Source: CAVVXX01 sp052389895 (GTDB lineage Bacteria > Pseudomonadota > Alphaproteobacteria > Micropepsales > Micropepsaceae). Taken from it: a DNA stretch of 64,000 nt. This document shows, piece by piece, positions 8,648 through 16,563 of the stretch. Numbering within the stretch: position 1 is the first letter of the stretch; the number at the start of each line of letters is the position of its first letter. The stretch is taken from assembly GCA_052389895.1 (NCBI GenBank), contig JBQTHM010000003.1, positions 1-64,000 on the forward strand. Direction: 5' to 3'. Below the pieces are notes generated by a model. That model was not told where the DNA came from and made no database searches. It worked only from the letters and a program-made list of their open reading frames with translations. A program made the position numbers and the translations under genes.

Positions 8648-8698
8648 CAAATCCTTTCTTCCCCTTTTGGGGAAGTGGCGCGGAGCGCCGAAGCGGGC
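8597..8698. repeat. REP-like cluster of four palindromes
   Basis: Four hairpins stand in series: GCCTCGC-TGC-GCGAGGC (8607-8623), CTCCC-TCAGT-GGGAG (8627-8641), CTTCCCC-TTTT-GGGGAAG (8658-8675) and GGCGC-GGA-GCGCC (8677-8689). The block fills the gap between the convergent ctaA and metY genes and supplies the ctaA stop. It looks like a dispersed intergenic repeat of the kind common in alphaproteobacterial genomes and may also act as a bidirectional terminator. Copy number cannot be judged here. Confidence 0.7.
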
Positions 8699-9973
8699 TT
8701 AGGCCGCCAGTGCCTGTTCCAAATCGTCGATGATGTCTTTCGCGTCTTCAATGCCAATGGAGAGGCGCACGACTTCAGGGCCGGCGCCAGCTTTCACCAA
8801 TTCCTCCGCCGTCAGCTGCCGGTGCGTGGTCGATGCTGGGTGGATGATCAGGCTCTTGGCGTCGCCGATATTGGCGAGGTGGCTGAACAGCTTCACGTTG
8901 TTGACCAGGTTGATGCCGGCGTCGTAGCCGCCCTTGAGCCCAAAGGTGAACACCGAGCCCGCGCCTTTGGGGCAGTATTTCTTGTGCAGCTCGTAGGCCG
9001 CGTCGTTTTTCAGACCGGCATAGGACACCCATTCGACCTTTGGGTGCTTCTGCAGCCATTCCGCGACGGCGAGCGCATTGTCGCAATGGCGCTGCATGCG
9101 CAGCGGCAGCGTTTCGATGCCCGTCAGTATAAGAAACGCGTTGAAGGGCGACATGGCAGGCCCGACGTCGCGCAGGGCGAGCGCGCGCACGGCCACGGCG
9201 AAGCCCAGATCGCCAAACGTCTCGTAAAAACGCAGGCCGTGATAGGAAGGCGAGGGCTCGCTCAGCGTGGGATACTTGCCCGATTTCGCCCAATCGAACT
9301 TGCCGCCTTCGACGATTACGCCGCCGATCGAATTGCCGTGGCCGCCCAAAAATTTCGTGAGCGAATGGATGACGATGTCGGCGCCGTACGCGATGGGGCG
9401 GATGAGATAGGGCGTGGCCAGCGTGTTGTCGACGATGAGCGGCACGCCCGCGTCGTCGGCGATGCGCGCCACCATTTCCAGATCGGTGATAATGCCGCCA
9501 GGATTGGCGATGGATTCCACGAAAATCGCCCGCGTCTTGTCGGTGATGGCGCGCTTAAAGCTGTCGGGGCGCGTGGCGTCGGCCCAATGCACGCGCCAAT
9601 CCGATTTCTGGAACGACTGGCCGAACTGATTGATCGAGCCGCCGTAAAGCTGGCGGGCGGCAACGAATTCCGCGCCCGGCTGCATCAGCGTGTGGAAGGT
9701 GAGGTATTGCGCCGCGTGACCGGATGCGCACGCCACCGCCGCCGTTCCGCCTTCGAGGGCGGCGATGCGCTCCTCCAGCACCGAATTGGTTGGGTTCGTG
9801 ATGCGCGAATAGATGTTGCCGAAAACCTGAAGATTGAACAGCGCGGCCGCGTGGTCGGCGTCTTCGAACACGAAGGAGGTCGTCTGGTAGATGGGGGTCG
9901 CGCGGGCGCCCGTGGCCGGGTCCGGCTGCGCGCCGGCATGGACAGCCAACGTGTTGAAGCCGTACTCGCTCAT
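8699..9973 (-). CDS. metY: O-acetylhomoserine sulfhydrylase (aminocarboxypropyltransferase)
   Basis: A 424-residue PLP enzyme of the Cys/Met metabolism family. It would make homocysteine from O-acetylhomoserine and sulfide. The N-terminus FNTLAVHAGAQPDPATGAR, the YSRITNPTN motif, the PLP lysine in HSLTKFLGGHGN and the roughly 50-residue insertion around the FDWAKSGKYPTLSEPSPSYHG region distinguish it from shorter cystathionine lyases. ATG 9973 follows AAAGGAGATCAG. It overlaps the upstream CoA-binding gene by ATGA. Confidence 0.92.
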   Translation of the reverse strand: MSEYGFNTLAVHAGAQPDPATGARATPIYQTTSFVFEDADHAAALFNLQVFGNIYSRITNPTNSVLEERIAALEGGTAAVACASGHAAQYLTFHTLMQPGAEFVAARQLYGGSINQFGQSFQKSDWRVHWADATRPDSFKRAITDKTRAIFVESIANPGGIITDLEMVARIADDAGVPLIVDNTLATPYLIRPIAYGADIVIHSLTKFLGGHGNSIGGVIVEGGKFDWAKSGKYPTLSEPSPSYHGLRFYETFGDLGFAVAVRALALRDVGPAMSPFNAFLILTGIETLPLRMQRHCDNALAVAEWLQKHPKVEWVSYAGLKNDAAYELHKKYCPKGAGSVFTFGLKGGYDAGINLVNNVKLFSHLANIGDAKSLIIHPASTTHRQLTAEELVKAGAGPEVVRLSIGIEDAKDIIDDLEQALAA

Positions 9974-10518
9974 TTCTGATCTCCTTTGGCGGAGTTTGCG
10001 GGCGCCGCGCGTTTCAGCGAGCCACCCTTGCCAAACAAAAGCGGCTTGCGGTTGTCGATCACGCGGCGGTTGACGCCCATCCAGCTGATTTCGCCGGACA
10101 GCCTGCCATATTCGATTTTCGGGCAGCGGTCCATGATGACGGTGATGCCTGCCGCCTCGGCGCGCTTCGCCGCTTCCTCGTTCACGACGCCCAACTGCAT
10201 CCACACGACTTCGAGGGCGAGGCGGTCCTTGTTGGCGATGGCTTCGTCAGTGACGGGGCCCGCCGCTTCCGACTTGCGGAAAATGTCCACCATGTCGACA
10301 GGTGGCGGCACATCAGAAACCGAAGCGTAGACTTTTTGCCCGAGGATTTCCTGGCCGACATAATGCGGATTTACAGGGATGATCTTGTATCCCTTCTTCA
10401 GCAGATACTTCATAGCGAAATAGCTCGGGCGCATCTCATCGGAGCTCGCGCCTACCATGGCGATGGTCTTCACCGAGCGCAGGATGTTCTTGATCAGTTC
10501 GTCGGGATATGGGCGCAT
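9970..10518 (-). CDS. CoA-binding domain protein (YccU type)
   Basis: A 182-residue protein with the Rossmann CoA-binding signature VKTIAMVGASSDEMRPSYFAM, then GYKIIPVNPHYVGQEILGQKVY and the conserved MDRCPKIEYGRL. It resembles the CoA-ligase N-terminal domain without catalytic parts. Function is unknown. Translational coupling to metY is common in Alphaproteobacteria and hints at a link with sulfur amino acid or acyl-CoA metabolism, but that is inference. Confidence 0.88.
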   Translation of the reverse strand: MRPYPDELIKNILRSVKTIAMVGASSDEMRPSYFAMKYLLKKGYKIIPVNPHYVGQEILGQKVYASVSDVPPPVDMVDIFRKSEAAGPVTDEAIANKDRLALEVVWMQLGVVNEEAAKRAEAAGITVIMDRCPKIEYGRLSGEISWMGVNRRVIDNRKPLLFGKGGSLKRAAPANSAKGDQK

Positions 10519-10530
10519 GAGTGTCTCGCG

Positions 10531-10603
10531 CGAGTAGCGAGCGGCGAATAGCGAATAGGGAGGCCGAGTCCGATTTACTCGCTATTCGCTACTCGCTATT
10601 CGT
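10531..10603. repeat. Inverted array of 7-base words between two genes
   Basis: The left arm (10531-10558) is built from gcgagta and gcgaata words. The right arm (10576-10602) is a near-perfect tandem of the 14-mer tactcgctattcgc, the reverse-complement words. Together they can fold into a long imperfect stem around a 17-base spacer. The array ends directly at the stop codon of the enoyl-CoA hydratase gene. Confidence 0.75.
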
Positions 10604-11413
10604 TCAGCCAGGCCATTTGGGGTCGCGCTTTTCGACAAAGGCGCAAATGCCCTCTTTGGCTTCTGCGTGCATCATGTTGCGTGTCATGATTTCGCTGGCG
10701 TAATCGTAGGCGTCGGAAAGGCTCATCTCGAGCTGCCGGTAGAACGCCTCCTTTCCAAATTTCACGGTCGCACGCGGCTTGGACGCAATCTTGCGCGCAA
10801 ACGCCATCGTTTCGCCCACGAGTTTTTCCGGCGCCACCACGCGGTTCACGAGGCCGATTTCCTTCGCCTGCCTGCTGTCCACCATGTCGCCGGTGAGAAG
10901 CATTTCCATGGCGTGCTTGCGCGATAGATTGCGCGACAGCGCGACCATCGGCGTGGAGCAGAACAGGCCGATATTCACGCCGGGCGTGGCGAATTTCGCT
11001 TCGGTGGTTGCCACGGCGAGATCGCAACTCGCAACGAGCTGACAGCCCGCGGCCGTGGCCATCCCCTGAACCTGCGCGATTACAGGCAATGGATGGTAGA
11101 CGATGGTTTTCATCATTGTGCTGCATTCATTGAATGTGGCGTGGAAGCGATAGGCGCCCTTGTCGAAATCGTTGCGGTGGGCCTGCATTTCCTTGAGATC
11201 GTGGCCGCCGCAAAAGGCAGACCCATTGGCGGCAAGGACGACGACCCTTGCCGTTTCGTCCTTCGCGGCGCCGTCGAGGGCCTCCTGCAGTGCTGCGATG
11301 AGGTCGGCCGAGAGGGCGTTGCGCGCCTCGGGCCGATTCAGCGTCAGCTTGAGGACGCCGTCCTCGCGAGCGGAAAGCAGAATTGCTTCGGTCTGTGTCG
11401 CGGCCATGCTCAT
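10604..11413 (-). CDS. Enoyl-CoA hydratase/isomerase family protein
   Basis: A 269-residue crotonase-fold protein. Oxyanion-hole regions are AFCGGHDLKEM and MATAAGCQLVASCDLAVAT. The NRPEARNALS start and CGGHDLKEM motif resemble the ECHDC3-like subgroup. The two glutamates of classical hydratases are not obvious (the second region reads NIGLFCSTPMVALSR), so the reaction could be other than simple hydration. It stands alone, followed by the 7-base-word repeat; upstream is a 170-base gap before rplM on the other strand. Confidence 0.85.
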   Translation of the reverse strand: MSMAATQTEAILLSAREDGVLKLTLNRPEARNALSADLIAALQEALDGAAKDETARVVVLAANGSAFCGGHDLKEMQAHRNDFDKGAYRFHATFNECSTMMKTIVYHPLPVIAQVQGMATAAGCQLVASCDLAVATTEAKFATPGVNIGLFCSTPMVALSRNLSRKHAMEMLLTGDMVDSRQAKEIGLVNRVVAPEKLVGETMAFARKIASKPRATVKFGKEAFYRQLEMSLSDAYDYASEIMTRNMMHAEAKEGICAFVEKRDPKWPG

Positions 11414-11582
11414 GATTGAAGCTTGTATCCTTTAATGCGCGCGCCACACAGTCCGATTTGGCAGGCGGAACCAGCAGTGCGGTAACCAAATACCACAGCG
11501 ATGAAGGCCTGCAAAATGGGCGATTCCGCTTGACCGCGCGCGGCCAAACAGTTAGATGCCACGCCTTCGCGAAGGAATTCGA

Positions 11583-12062
11583 ATGACGACGTACGCCGCC
11601 AAACCTGCCGACATAAAGAAAAAGTGGGTGCTGATCGACGCCGCCGGGCTGGTGGTGGGGCGTCTGGCGGCCGTGGTCGCGACGCGGCTCCGCGGCAAAC
11701 ACAAGCCAAGCTACACGCCGCACATGGACTGCGGCGACAACGTGATCGTCATCAATGCAGAAAAGGTTCTCCTCACCGGCAACAAGGTGCAGGACAAGGT
11801 GTACCACTGGCACACGGGTTACATCGGCGGCATCAAGGAGCGCACACCACGCCAGTTCTTTGCGGGCAAAACGCCCGAACGCGTAGTCGAGAAGGCTGTC
11901 GCGCGCATGATGCCGCGCGGGCCGCTTGGCCGCCGCCAACTCGGTAATTTGCGCGTCTATACCGGCGCGCAGCATCCGCACGAGGCGCAGCAACCCGAGG
12001 TGCTCGATGTTGCGGCGCTCAATCCTAAGAACGCCAACTACCGCAAAGCGAAGGCAGTCTGA
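11583..12062 (+). CDS. rplM: Large ribosomal subunit protein uL13
   Basis: A 159-residue L13 with the family motifs WVLIDAAGLVVGRLAAVVAT, YTPHMDCGDNVIVINAEKV and GPLGRRQLGNLRVYTGAQHPH. ATG 11583 follows GAAGGA at normal spacing; the nine extra residues from 11556 are not part of the family. It precedes rpsI by two bases, the universal L13-S9 pair. Confidence 0.97.
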   Translation: MTTYAAKPADIKKKWVLIDAAGLVVGRLAAVVATRLRGKHKPSYTPHMDCGDNVIVINAEKVLLTGNKVQDKVYHWHTGYIGGIKERTPRQFFAGKTPERVVEKAVARMMPRGPLGRRQLGNLRVYTGAQHPHEAQQPEVLDVAALNPKNANYRKAKAV

Positions 12063-12064
12063 GC

Positions 12065-12565
12065 ATGGCCGAAGACGTCCGCAGTTTTGCCGACCTCAAA
12101 TCCACGCTGATCAAGGCGAAAACGCCCGAGTCCGCGCCCGAGGCAGCAGCACAGGAAAGCAAGCCCAAACTCGACAAGAAAGGCCGCGCCTACGCCACCG
12201 GCAAGCGCAAGAATGCGGTGGCACGCGTGTGGTTGAAGCCTGGGCCGGGACGCATCCTAGTCAACGGCAAGGAAGAGAATTCCTATTTCGCGCGGCCCGT
12301 GCTGCGAATGATCCTGCGCCAGCCGCTGGTGGTCGCGAACCGCGATAACCAGTTCGACATCATCGTGTCGGTTGCTGGTGGCGGCCTTTCGGGACAAGCC
12401 GGCGCCGTGCGCCACGGAATCTCGAGGGCACTCGTCGCCTACGAACCCGGGCTGCGTCCCCTCCTGAAAAAGGGTGGCTTCCTTACGCGCGATCCGCGCG
12501 TGGTCGAGCGCAAGAAATACGGCCGGCCCAAGGCCCGGCGCAGCTTCCAGTTCTCAAAGCGCTAA
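12065..12565 (+). CDS. rpsI: Small ribosomal subunit protein uS9
   Basis: The 166-residue product has the S9 body from about residue 40 (YATGKRKNAVARVWLKPG) to the tRNA-contacting C-terminus RRSFQFSKR. The extra N-terminal 40 residues, rich in Ala, Glu and Lys, are the extension typical of alphaproteobacterial S9. It follows rplM and ends three bases before the convergent DUF805 gene. Confidence 0.97.
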   Translation: MAEDVRSFADLKSTLIKAKTPESAPEAAAQESKPKLDKKGRAYATGKRKNAVARVWLKPGPGRILVNGKEENSYFARPVLRMILRQPLVVANRDNQFDIIVSVAGGGLSGQAGAVRHGISRALVAYEPGLRPLLKKGGFLTRDPRVVERKKYGRPKARRSFQFSKR

Positions 12566-12568
12566 GCG

Positions 12569-13009
12569 CTACATCGCGCCTGCTTTCGGGTCGGGCCCGA
12601 ATTTGTTCTGCCCCGAAGTGCCCGGCTGGGCGTACCAGTAGATCAGCAGCACCCATGCAGCGAGCGTCGCTAGCCCGAAAACGGTTGCGAGCGTCCACTG
12701 AAACATGAAGAAGCTGACGATCATGAGAAACCACGGCGCCAGCGGCAAAAGAATCCACCAGCCGCTCTTGTCGATGTCGTGCAGGCGCCGCACGCCGATT
12801 CCGAGATTGGGCAAGAGTAGTGCAAGACTTAACAGCCCGGAGAGAAGCGTGATCCCGAGCAGCTGATCGATGATGTAGGCGATAACCAAGAGTACGACGA
12901 GAACAAGCACATACCACCAGAATTCGCGCCGGCGCGCGCGGCCCTGGAAATCGATGTAATGCTTGAACACGACGTTCTTGAAGTTTTCGATGACGGCATT
13001 GACATCCAT
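12569..13009 (-). CDS. DUF805 membrane protein
   Basis: A 146-residue protein with the DUF805 pattern: an N-terminal soluble stretch with FQGRARRREFWWYVL, four hydrophobic helices and the conserved GVRRLHDIDKSGWW between helices. The C-terminal PGTSGQNKFGPDP is also typical. Function is unknown; the family is inner-membrane. ATG 13009 follows AAGGGGGA. The longer frame to 13069 is rejected. Confidence 0.9.
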   Translation of the reverse strand: MDVNAVIENFKNVVFKHYIDFQGRARRREFWWYVLVLVVLLVIAYIIDQLLGITLLSGLLSLALLLPNLGIGVRRLHDIDKSGWWILLPLAPWFLMIVSFFMFQWTLATVFGLATLAAWVLLIYWYAQPGTSGQNKFGPDPKAGAM

Positions 13010-13181
13010 GGGAGTCCCCCTTCGCGGGCGTGTGCATGTTCCGAGCGGGCACACCGCCGCATCCGCCAATCCAAGGCCTGACGGAACGGCCTGGCTGAAT
13101 CACGGGCAAAACCCAGCTAAAAGTGCGCCGTTAACCCTGTCAATGTTGGCGGAACGGAGGGCGCACGCGTAAACACAGGCC

Positions 13182-14132
13182 ATGCCGGTGAAAACCTTTA
13201 TTGACGGGGCGGCGGGAACCACGGGGCTGGAAATCCGCGAACGTCTCGCCAGCCGCCGCGATCTTGCCGTGAGCGTCCTGGCGGGCGAGCAGCGCAAGAA
13301 CAAGGCCGCGCGCGAGGAGGCACTGAACGACGCGGATATTGTGATTCTCTGCCTCCCGGACGACGCCGCCCGCGAATCGCTTGCCCTGATAAGCAACAAT
13401 TCGGTGCGCGTGATCGACGCCAGCACGGCACACCGTACCGCGCCCGGATGGGTTTATGGCTTTCCGGAACTGGCGAAAGGACAGCGGGAAAAAATCCGCC
13501 GCGGTGCGCGCATATCGAACCCAGGCTGCTATGCGACTGGATTTGTTGCGCTCGTGCGGCCACTGGTGGATGCGGGCATCGTTCCCATGGACTGGCCAGT
13601 AAATTGTAGCGCCGTTTCCGGCTATTCCGGGGGCGGGCGGGGCATGATCGCCGAATTCGAAGATGCCAATGCCGAGAACTTCACTGAGGAAGTTTTCCGC
13701 ACTTATGGCCTTTCGCTGGCGCATAAGCACGTGCCGGAAATGCAATTGCATTCCGGGCTGACGCATCTGCCGGTCTTCTCTCCCAGTGTGGGCCGCTTCT
13801 ATCGCGGGATGATTACCGACATTCCCCTCCCGCTTTGGGCGCTGCCGTCCAAGCCCAATGTCGCGCGCGTGCACGCGGCTTTGGCGGAACACTACGAAGG
13901 CGAGCCGCTGGTTGAAGTGGCTTCGCTTTTGCAGGCGGCGGAAATGAAAACACTCGACGCCGAGGCGTTGAAAAACACTGACCGCATGAAAATATTTGTT
14001 TTCGGCAATGAGGCGCGACGGCAGGTGCGCGTGATCGCCGTGCTGGATAACCTCGGCAAAGGCGCTGCCGGAGCTGCAGTGCAAAATCTGAATATTATGA
14101 TTGGAGCGAAGGAATCGGAGGGGTTGGAATGA
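13182..14132 (+). CDS. argC: N-acetyl-gamma-glutamyl-phosphate reductase
   Basis: ArgC reduces N-acetylglutamyl phosphate to the semialdehyde in arginine synthesis. The 316-residue product is the shorter type: NADP-binding FIDGAAGTTGLEIRERL at the N-terminus and the catalytic Cys in RISNPGCYATGF. SGGGRGMI and HKHVPEMQ are also conserved. Placement after rplM-rpsI is common in Alphaproteobacteria, here with a DUF805 gene in between on the other strand. It overlaps the cupin gene by ATGA. Confidence 0.93.
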   Translation: MPVKTFIDGAAGTTGLEIRERLASRRDLAVSVLAGEQRKNKAAREEALNDADIVILCLPDDAARESLALISNNSVRVIDASTAHRTAPGWVYGFPELAKGQREKIRRGARISNPGCYATGFVALVRPLVDAGIVPMDWPVNCSAVSGYSGGGRGMIAEFEDANAENFTEEVFRTYGLSLAHKHVPEMQLHSGLTHLPVFSPSVGRFYRGMITDIPLPLWALPSKPNVARVHAALAEHYEGEPLVEVASLLQAAEMKTLDAEALKNTDRMKIFVFGNEARRQVRVIAVLDNLGKGAAGAAVQNLNIMIGAKESEGLE

Positions 14133-14530
14133 ATCTTGTGAAGGCAGTAGCCGCATCGACTCTTTTCCTGACGGCGCCTCTTGCCGCGGCAGATGCGCCA
14201 AAGCCGGATATCCGCACTCTCATCGACACAAGCTACAGCGGCGATGCGTCGATGCACGCGGTCGTCGCCATGGTGGAATGGCCGGTAGGCGCCGACACGG
14301 ACTGGCACACGCACCCAGGCGATGAATACGCGACGATTTTGGAAGGCGAAATTGCGGTCATCACCAAGGAAGGCGGCGCGCAAAGGCTTCTCATTTACAA
14401 GGCCGGCGACGCCTATCACAACCGGAGGGATGTCGTGCACCTCGCACGAAATGCTGGCAAGGCACCGGCAAAGACGCTGATCGTAATGATTGCCGAAAAG
14501 GACAAGCCGCTGTCGCAAGCGGTGCGGTAG
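14129..14530 (+). CDS. Secreted cupin-domain protein
   Basis: A 133-residue protein with a signal peptide (MNLVKAVAASTLFLTAPLAAA) and a single cupin barrel: motif 1 DTDWHTHPGDEYATILEGE with the metal-binding His-x-His and Glu, motif 2 AGDAYHNRRDVVH. It is probably periplasmic. The ligand or reaction is unknown. It is translationally coupled to argC, which may reflect compact packing rather than a shared role. Confidence 0.85.
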   Translation: MNLVKAVAASTLFLTAPLAAADAPKPDIRTLIDTSYSGDASMHAVVAMVEWPVGADTDWHTHPGDEYATILEGEIAVITKEGGAQRLLIYKAGDAYHNRRDVVHLARNAGKAPAKTLIVMIAEKDKPLSQAVR

Positions 14531-14533
14531 CGC

Positions 14534-16369
14534 CTACCGCGCTTTCACCTTCACGTATGTTCCCGGCGCATTGCCGAGGATTTTCAGTTTGCCGCCGCCG
14601 GGTCTGCGCGCGGGGACCTTTTTGCCCGATCGGGCCGCAAGCCATTTTTCCCAATAAGGCCACCAAGAACCAGCATGCTCGCTTGCGCCGAGCTGCCAGT
14701 CGCCAAATTCCCGCGGCAGCTTTTCGTTCGTCCAGTGCTGATATTTCTGCGCCGCCGGCGGATTGATCACACCCGCGATGTGGCCCGAGCCCGCAAGAAT
14801 GAACGCCACAGACCCGCGGAAAAGCTGCACGCCATAATAGACGGAAATGGCGGGCGCAATGTGGTCTTCCTTAGCCGCCTGGAAAAACGAAGGCGTCTTC
14901 ACTTTCGAGAGGTCGAGCCGCTCGCCGCCAAGCACCATTTTGCCCTGCGCCAGATTATTCTTGAGATAGCATTCTCGCAGATAAAACAGATGCATAGCGC
15001 GCGGCATTCGCGTCGTATCGGAATTCCAGTACAGCAGATCGAACGGAGGAGGCTCGCGGCCCATCAGATAGTTGTTTACGACAAACGACCAGATGAGATC
15101 GTTCGCGCGCAGCATGTTGAATGTTGTGGCCATTCTGCTGCCGGGAAGCACGCCGCCGGCCTCGCGCATTTCGGCGTCTACGGCGCGAATCTGCTTGTCA
15201 TCCACGAAAACCTGAAGCTGGCCCGCCTCGGAAAAGTCCAGTTGCGCCGCCAGGAACGTGGCTGACTTGATCCGGCTATCGCCTGCAGCCGCCATGTAGG
15301 CGAGGGATGCACCGAGCAGCGTCCCGCCGATACAGTATCCGACCGTGTTGATTTCGTCTTCGCCTGTCGCCATCTGCACGGCCGAGAGCGCAGCGAAAAT
15401 GCCCTCTCGCATATAATCTTCGAACGACTTGTTGGCGAGTTTGGCCGCGGGGTTCACCCAGGAGACAAGAAAAACCGTGTATCCGCGTTCAACTATCCAT
15501 TTTACCAATGAGTTCTCGGGGCGCAGGTCGAGAATGTAGAATTTGTTTATCCAAGGCGGGATAATCAGCAGCGGCGTCTTATGCACGCTTTTGGTCGCGG
15601 GCGTATACTGAATCAATTCCATTAGCGCGTTCCGGAACACGGCCTTGCCGGGCGTGAGTGCGATGTTCTTGCCGACTTCGAAGGCGTCCGCCGTCTGGCG
15701 GATAAGCAGTTGGCCATCGCCCCGCTCGAGGTCTGCCAACAGGTTTTTCAGACCCCGCACCAGGTTCTCGCCATTACTGGAGAGGGTCTCGCGCAGCACT
15801 TCAGGATTGGTCAGGACAAAATTGGTGGGCGCGACCGCATCGGCAAACTGCTTGGCGTAGAAGTCTATTCGCTGCCGCGCCCGCGTATCGCCATTTCCCG
15901 TTTTAGCGGCCGTGCGCTGTATCCAGTTCGCCGTAAGCAAATAGGATTGCTTGATGAAGTCAAAGATAATGTTTTCCTGCCAGTCCTTGTCGCGAAACCG
16001 GCGATCGCCGGAAGCGGGCACGATCATCGGCTCGACGTCCTGGCCGATGAGCCTTTGCGCCGTGCGGCCCCATAGGGTCGCATGATCGCGCCAGAGTGCG
16101 TACTGCGCTTCGGCGAAGCGGCGTGGATCGGCTGCCACTGCCCCGAGAAATTCCAGAAAGGCGCCGGAAATGTTAAGTGGGTCGAACGGTTCGTGGCCGA
16201 CCTTGCCTGACTGCCGCCTCACAAAGTCGGCGATAAGGCGGCTCCCCTGCACGGCCACGCGCGCCATGTTGCGCGTAAACTCTGCGGGATCCGAAATGCG
16301 GTAGGACGTCGCTTCGGACGCTTGCGCCCCCGTGGCGGTTTGCCTTCTTTTTCTACGTGTTTTTGCCAT
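14534..16369 (-). CDS. phaC: Class I poly(3-hydroxyalkanoate) synthase
   Basis: A 611-residue PHA synthase that polymerises hydroxyacyl-CoA into storage granules. The lipase-like box is GYCIGGT with catalytic Cys346; the Asp and His partners are in AAKEDHIAP and AGSGHIAGVINPP. The N-terminal phaC domain with DPLNISGAFLEF and the PPWINKFYILDL stretch match class I enzymes. No phasin, phaR or phaAB genes are nearby. It is divergent from the OmpA-like gene; the 194 bases between them hold both promoters but no motif I can assign. Confidence 0.95.
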   Translation of the reverse strand: MAKTRRKRRQTATGAQASEATSYRISDPAEFTRNMARVAVQGSRLIADFVRRQSGKVGHEPFDPLNISGAFLEFLGAVAADPRRFAEAQYALWRDHATLWGRTAQRLIGQDVEPMIVPASGDRRFRDKDWQENIIFDFIKQSYLLTANWIQRTAAKTGNGDTRARQRIDFYAKQFADAVAPTNFVLTNPEVLRETLSSNGENLVRGLKNLLADLERGDGQLLIRQTADAFEVGKNIALTPGKAVFRNALMELIQYTPATKSVHKTPLLIIPPWINKFYILDLRPENSLVKWIVERGYTVFLVSWVNPAAKLANKSFEDYMREGIFAALSAVQMATGEDEINTVGYCIGGTLLGASLAYMAAAGDSRIKSATFLAAQLDFSEAGQLQVFVDDKQIRAVDAEMREAGGVLPGSRMATTFNMLRANDLIWSFVVNNYLMGREPPPFDLLYWNSDTTRMPRAMHLFYLRECYLKNNLAQGKMVLGGERLDLSKVKTPSFFQAAKEDHIAPAISVYYGVQLFRGSVAFILAGSGHIAGVINPPAAQKYQHWTNEKLPREFGDWQLGASEHAGSWWPYWEKWLAARSGKKVPARRPGGGKLKILGNAPGTYVKVKAR

Positions 16370-16563
16370 GCCTTTACTCGTCGCGCCGGGCGCATTGATA
16401 ACGGGCGCGGAATTAACGGCAACCGGAAATTTGCCGCTCCAAGCTCGGAAACAGGCGCCTAATCTTCCGATTTTGTTGGAATATACGGATTGTGAGGGTA
16501 TACCTGCTCCTTCGCCAAATCACTTGAGCAGGGCGGGGCCCCCAAGCGCCCAGGAGTGAGCGG

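Noticed and set aside
8675..9979. 434-residue plus-strand open frame
   Set aside because: Antisense shadow of metY; the minus strand has all PLP-enzyme motifs and a strong ribosome site.
11127..11993. 288-residue minus-strand open frame crossing rplM and the enoyl-CoA hydratase start
   Set aside because: It crosses the L13 gene antisense and enters the hydratase gene in the wrong frame.
13140..14201. 353-residue minus-strand open frame
   Set aside because: Antisense to argC, which has the NADP loop and catalytic Cys.
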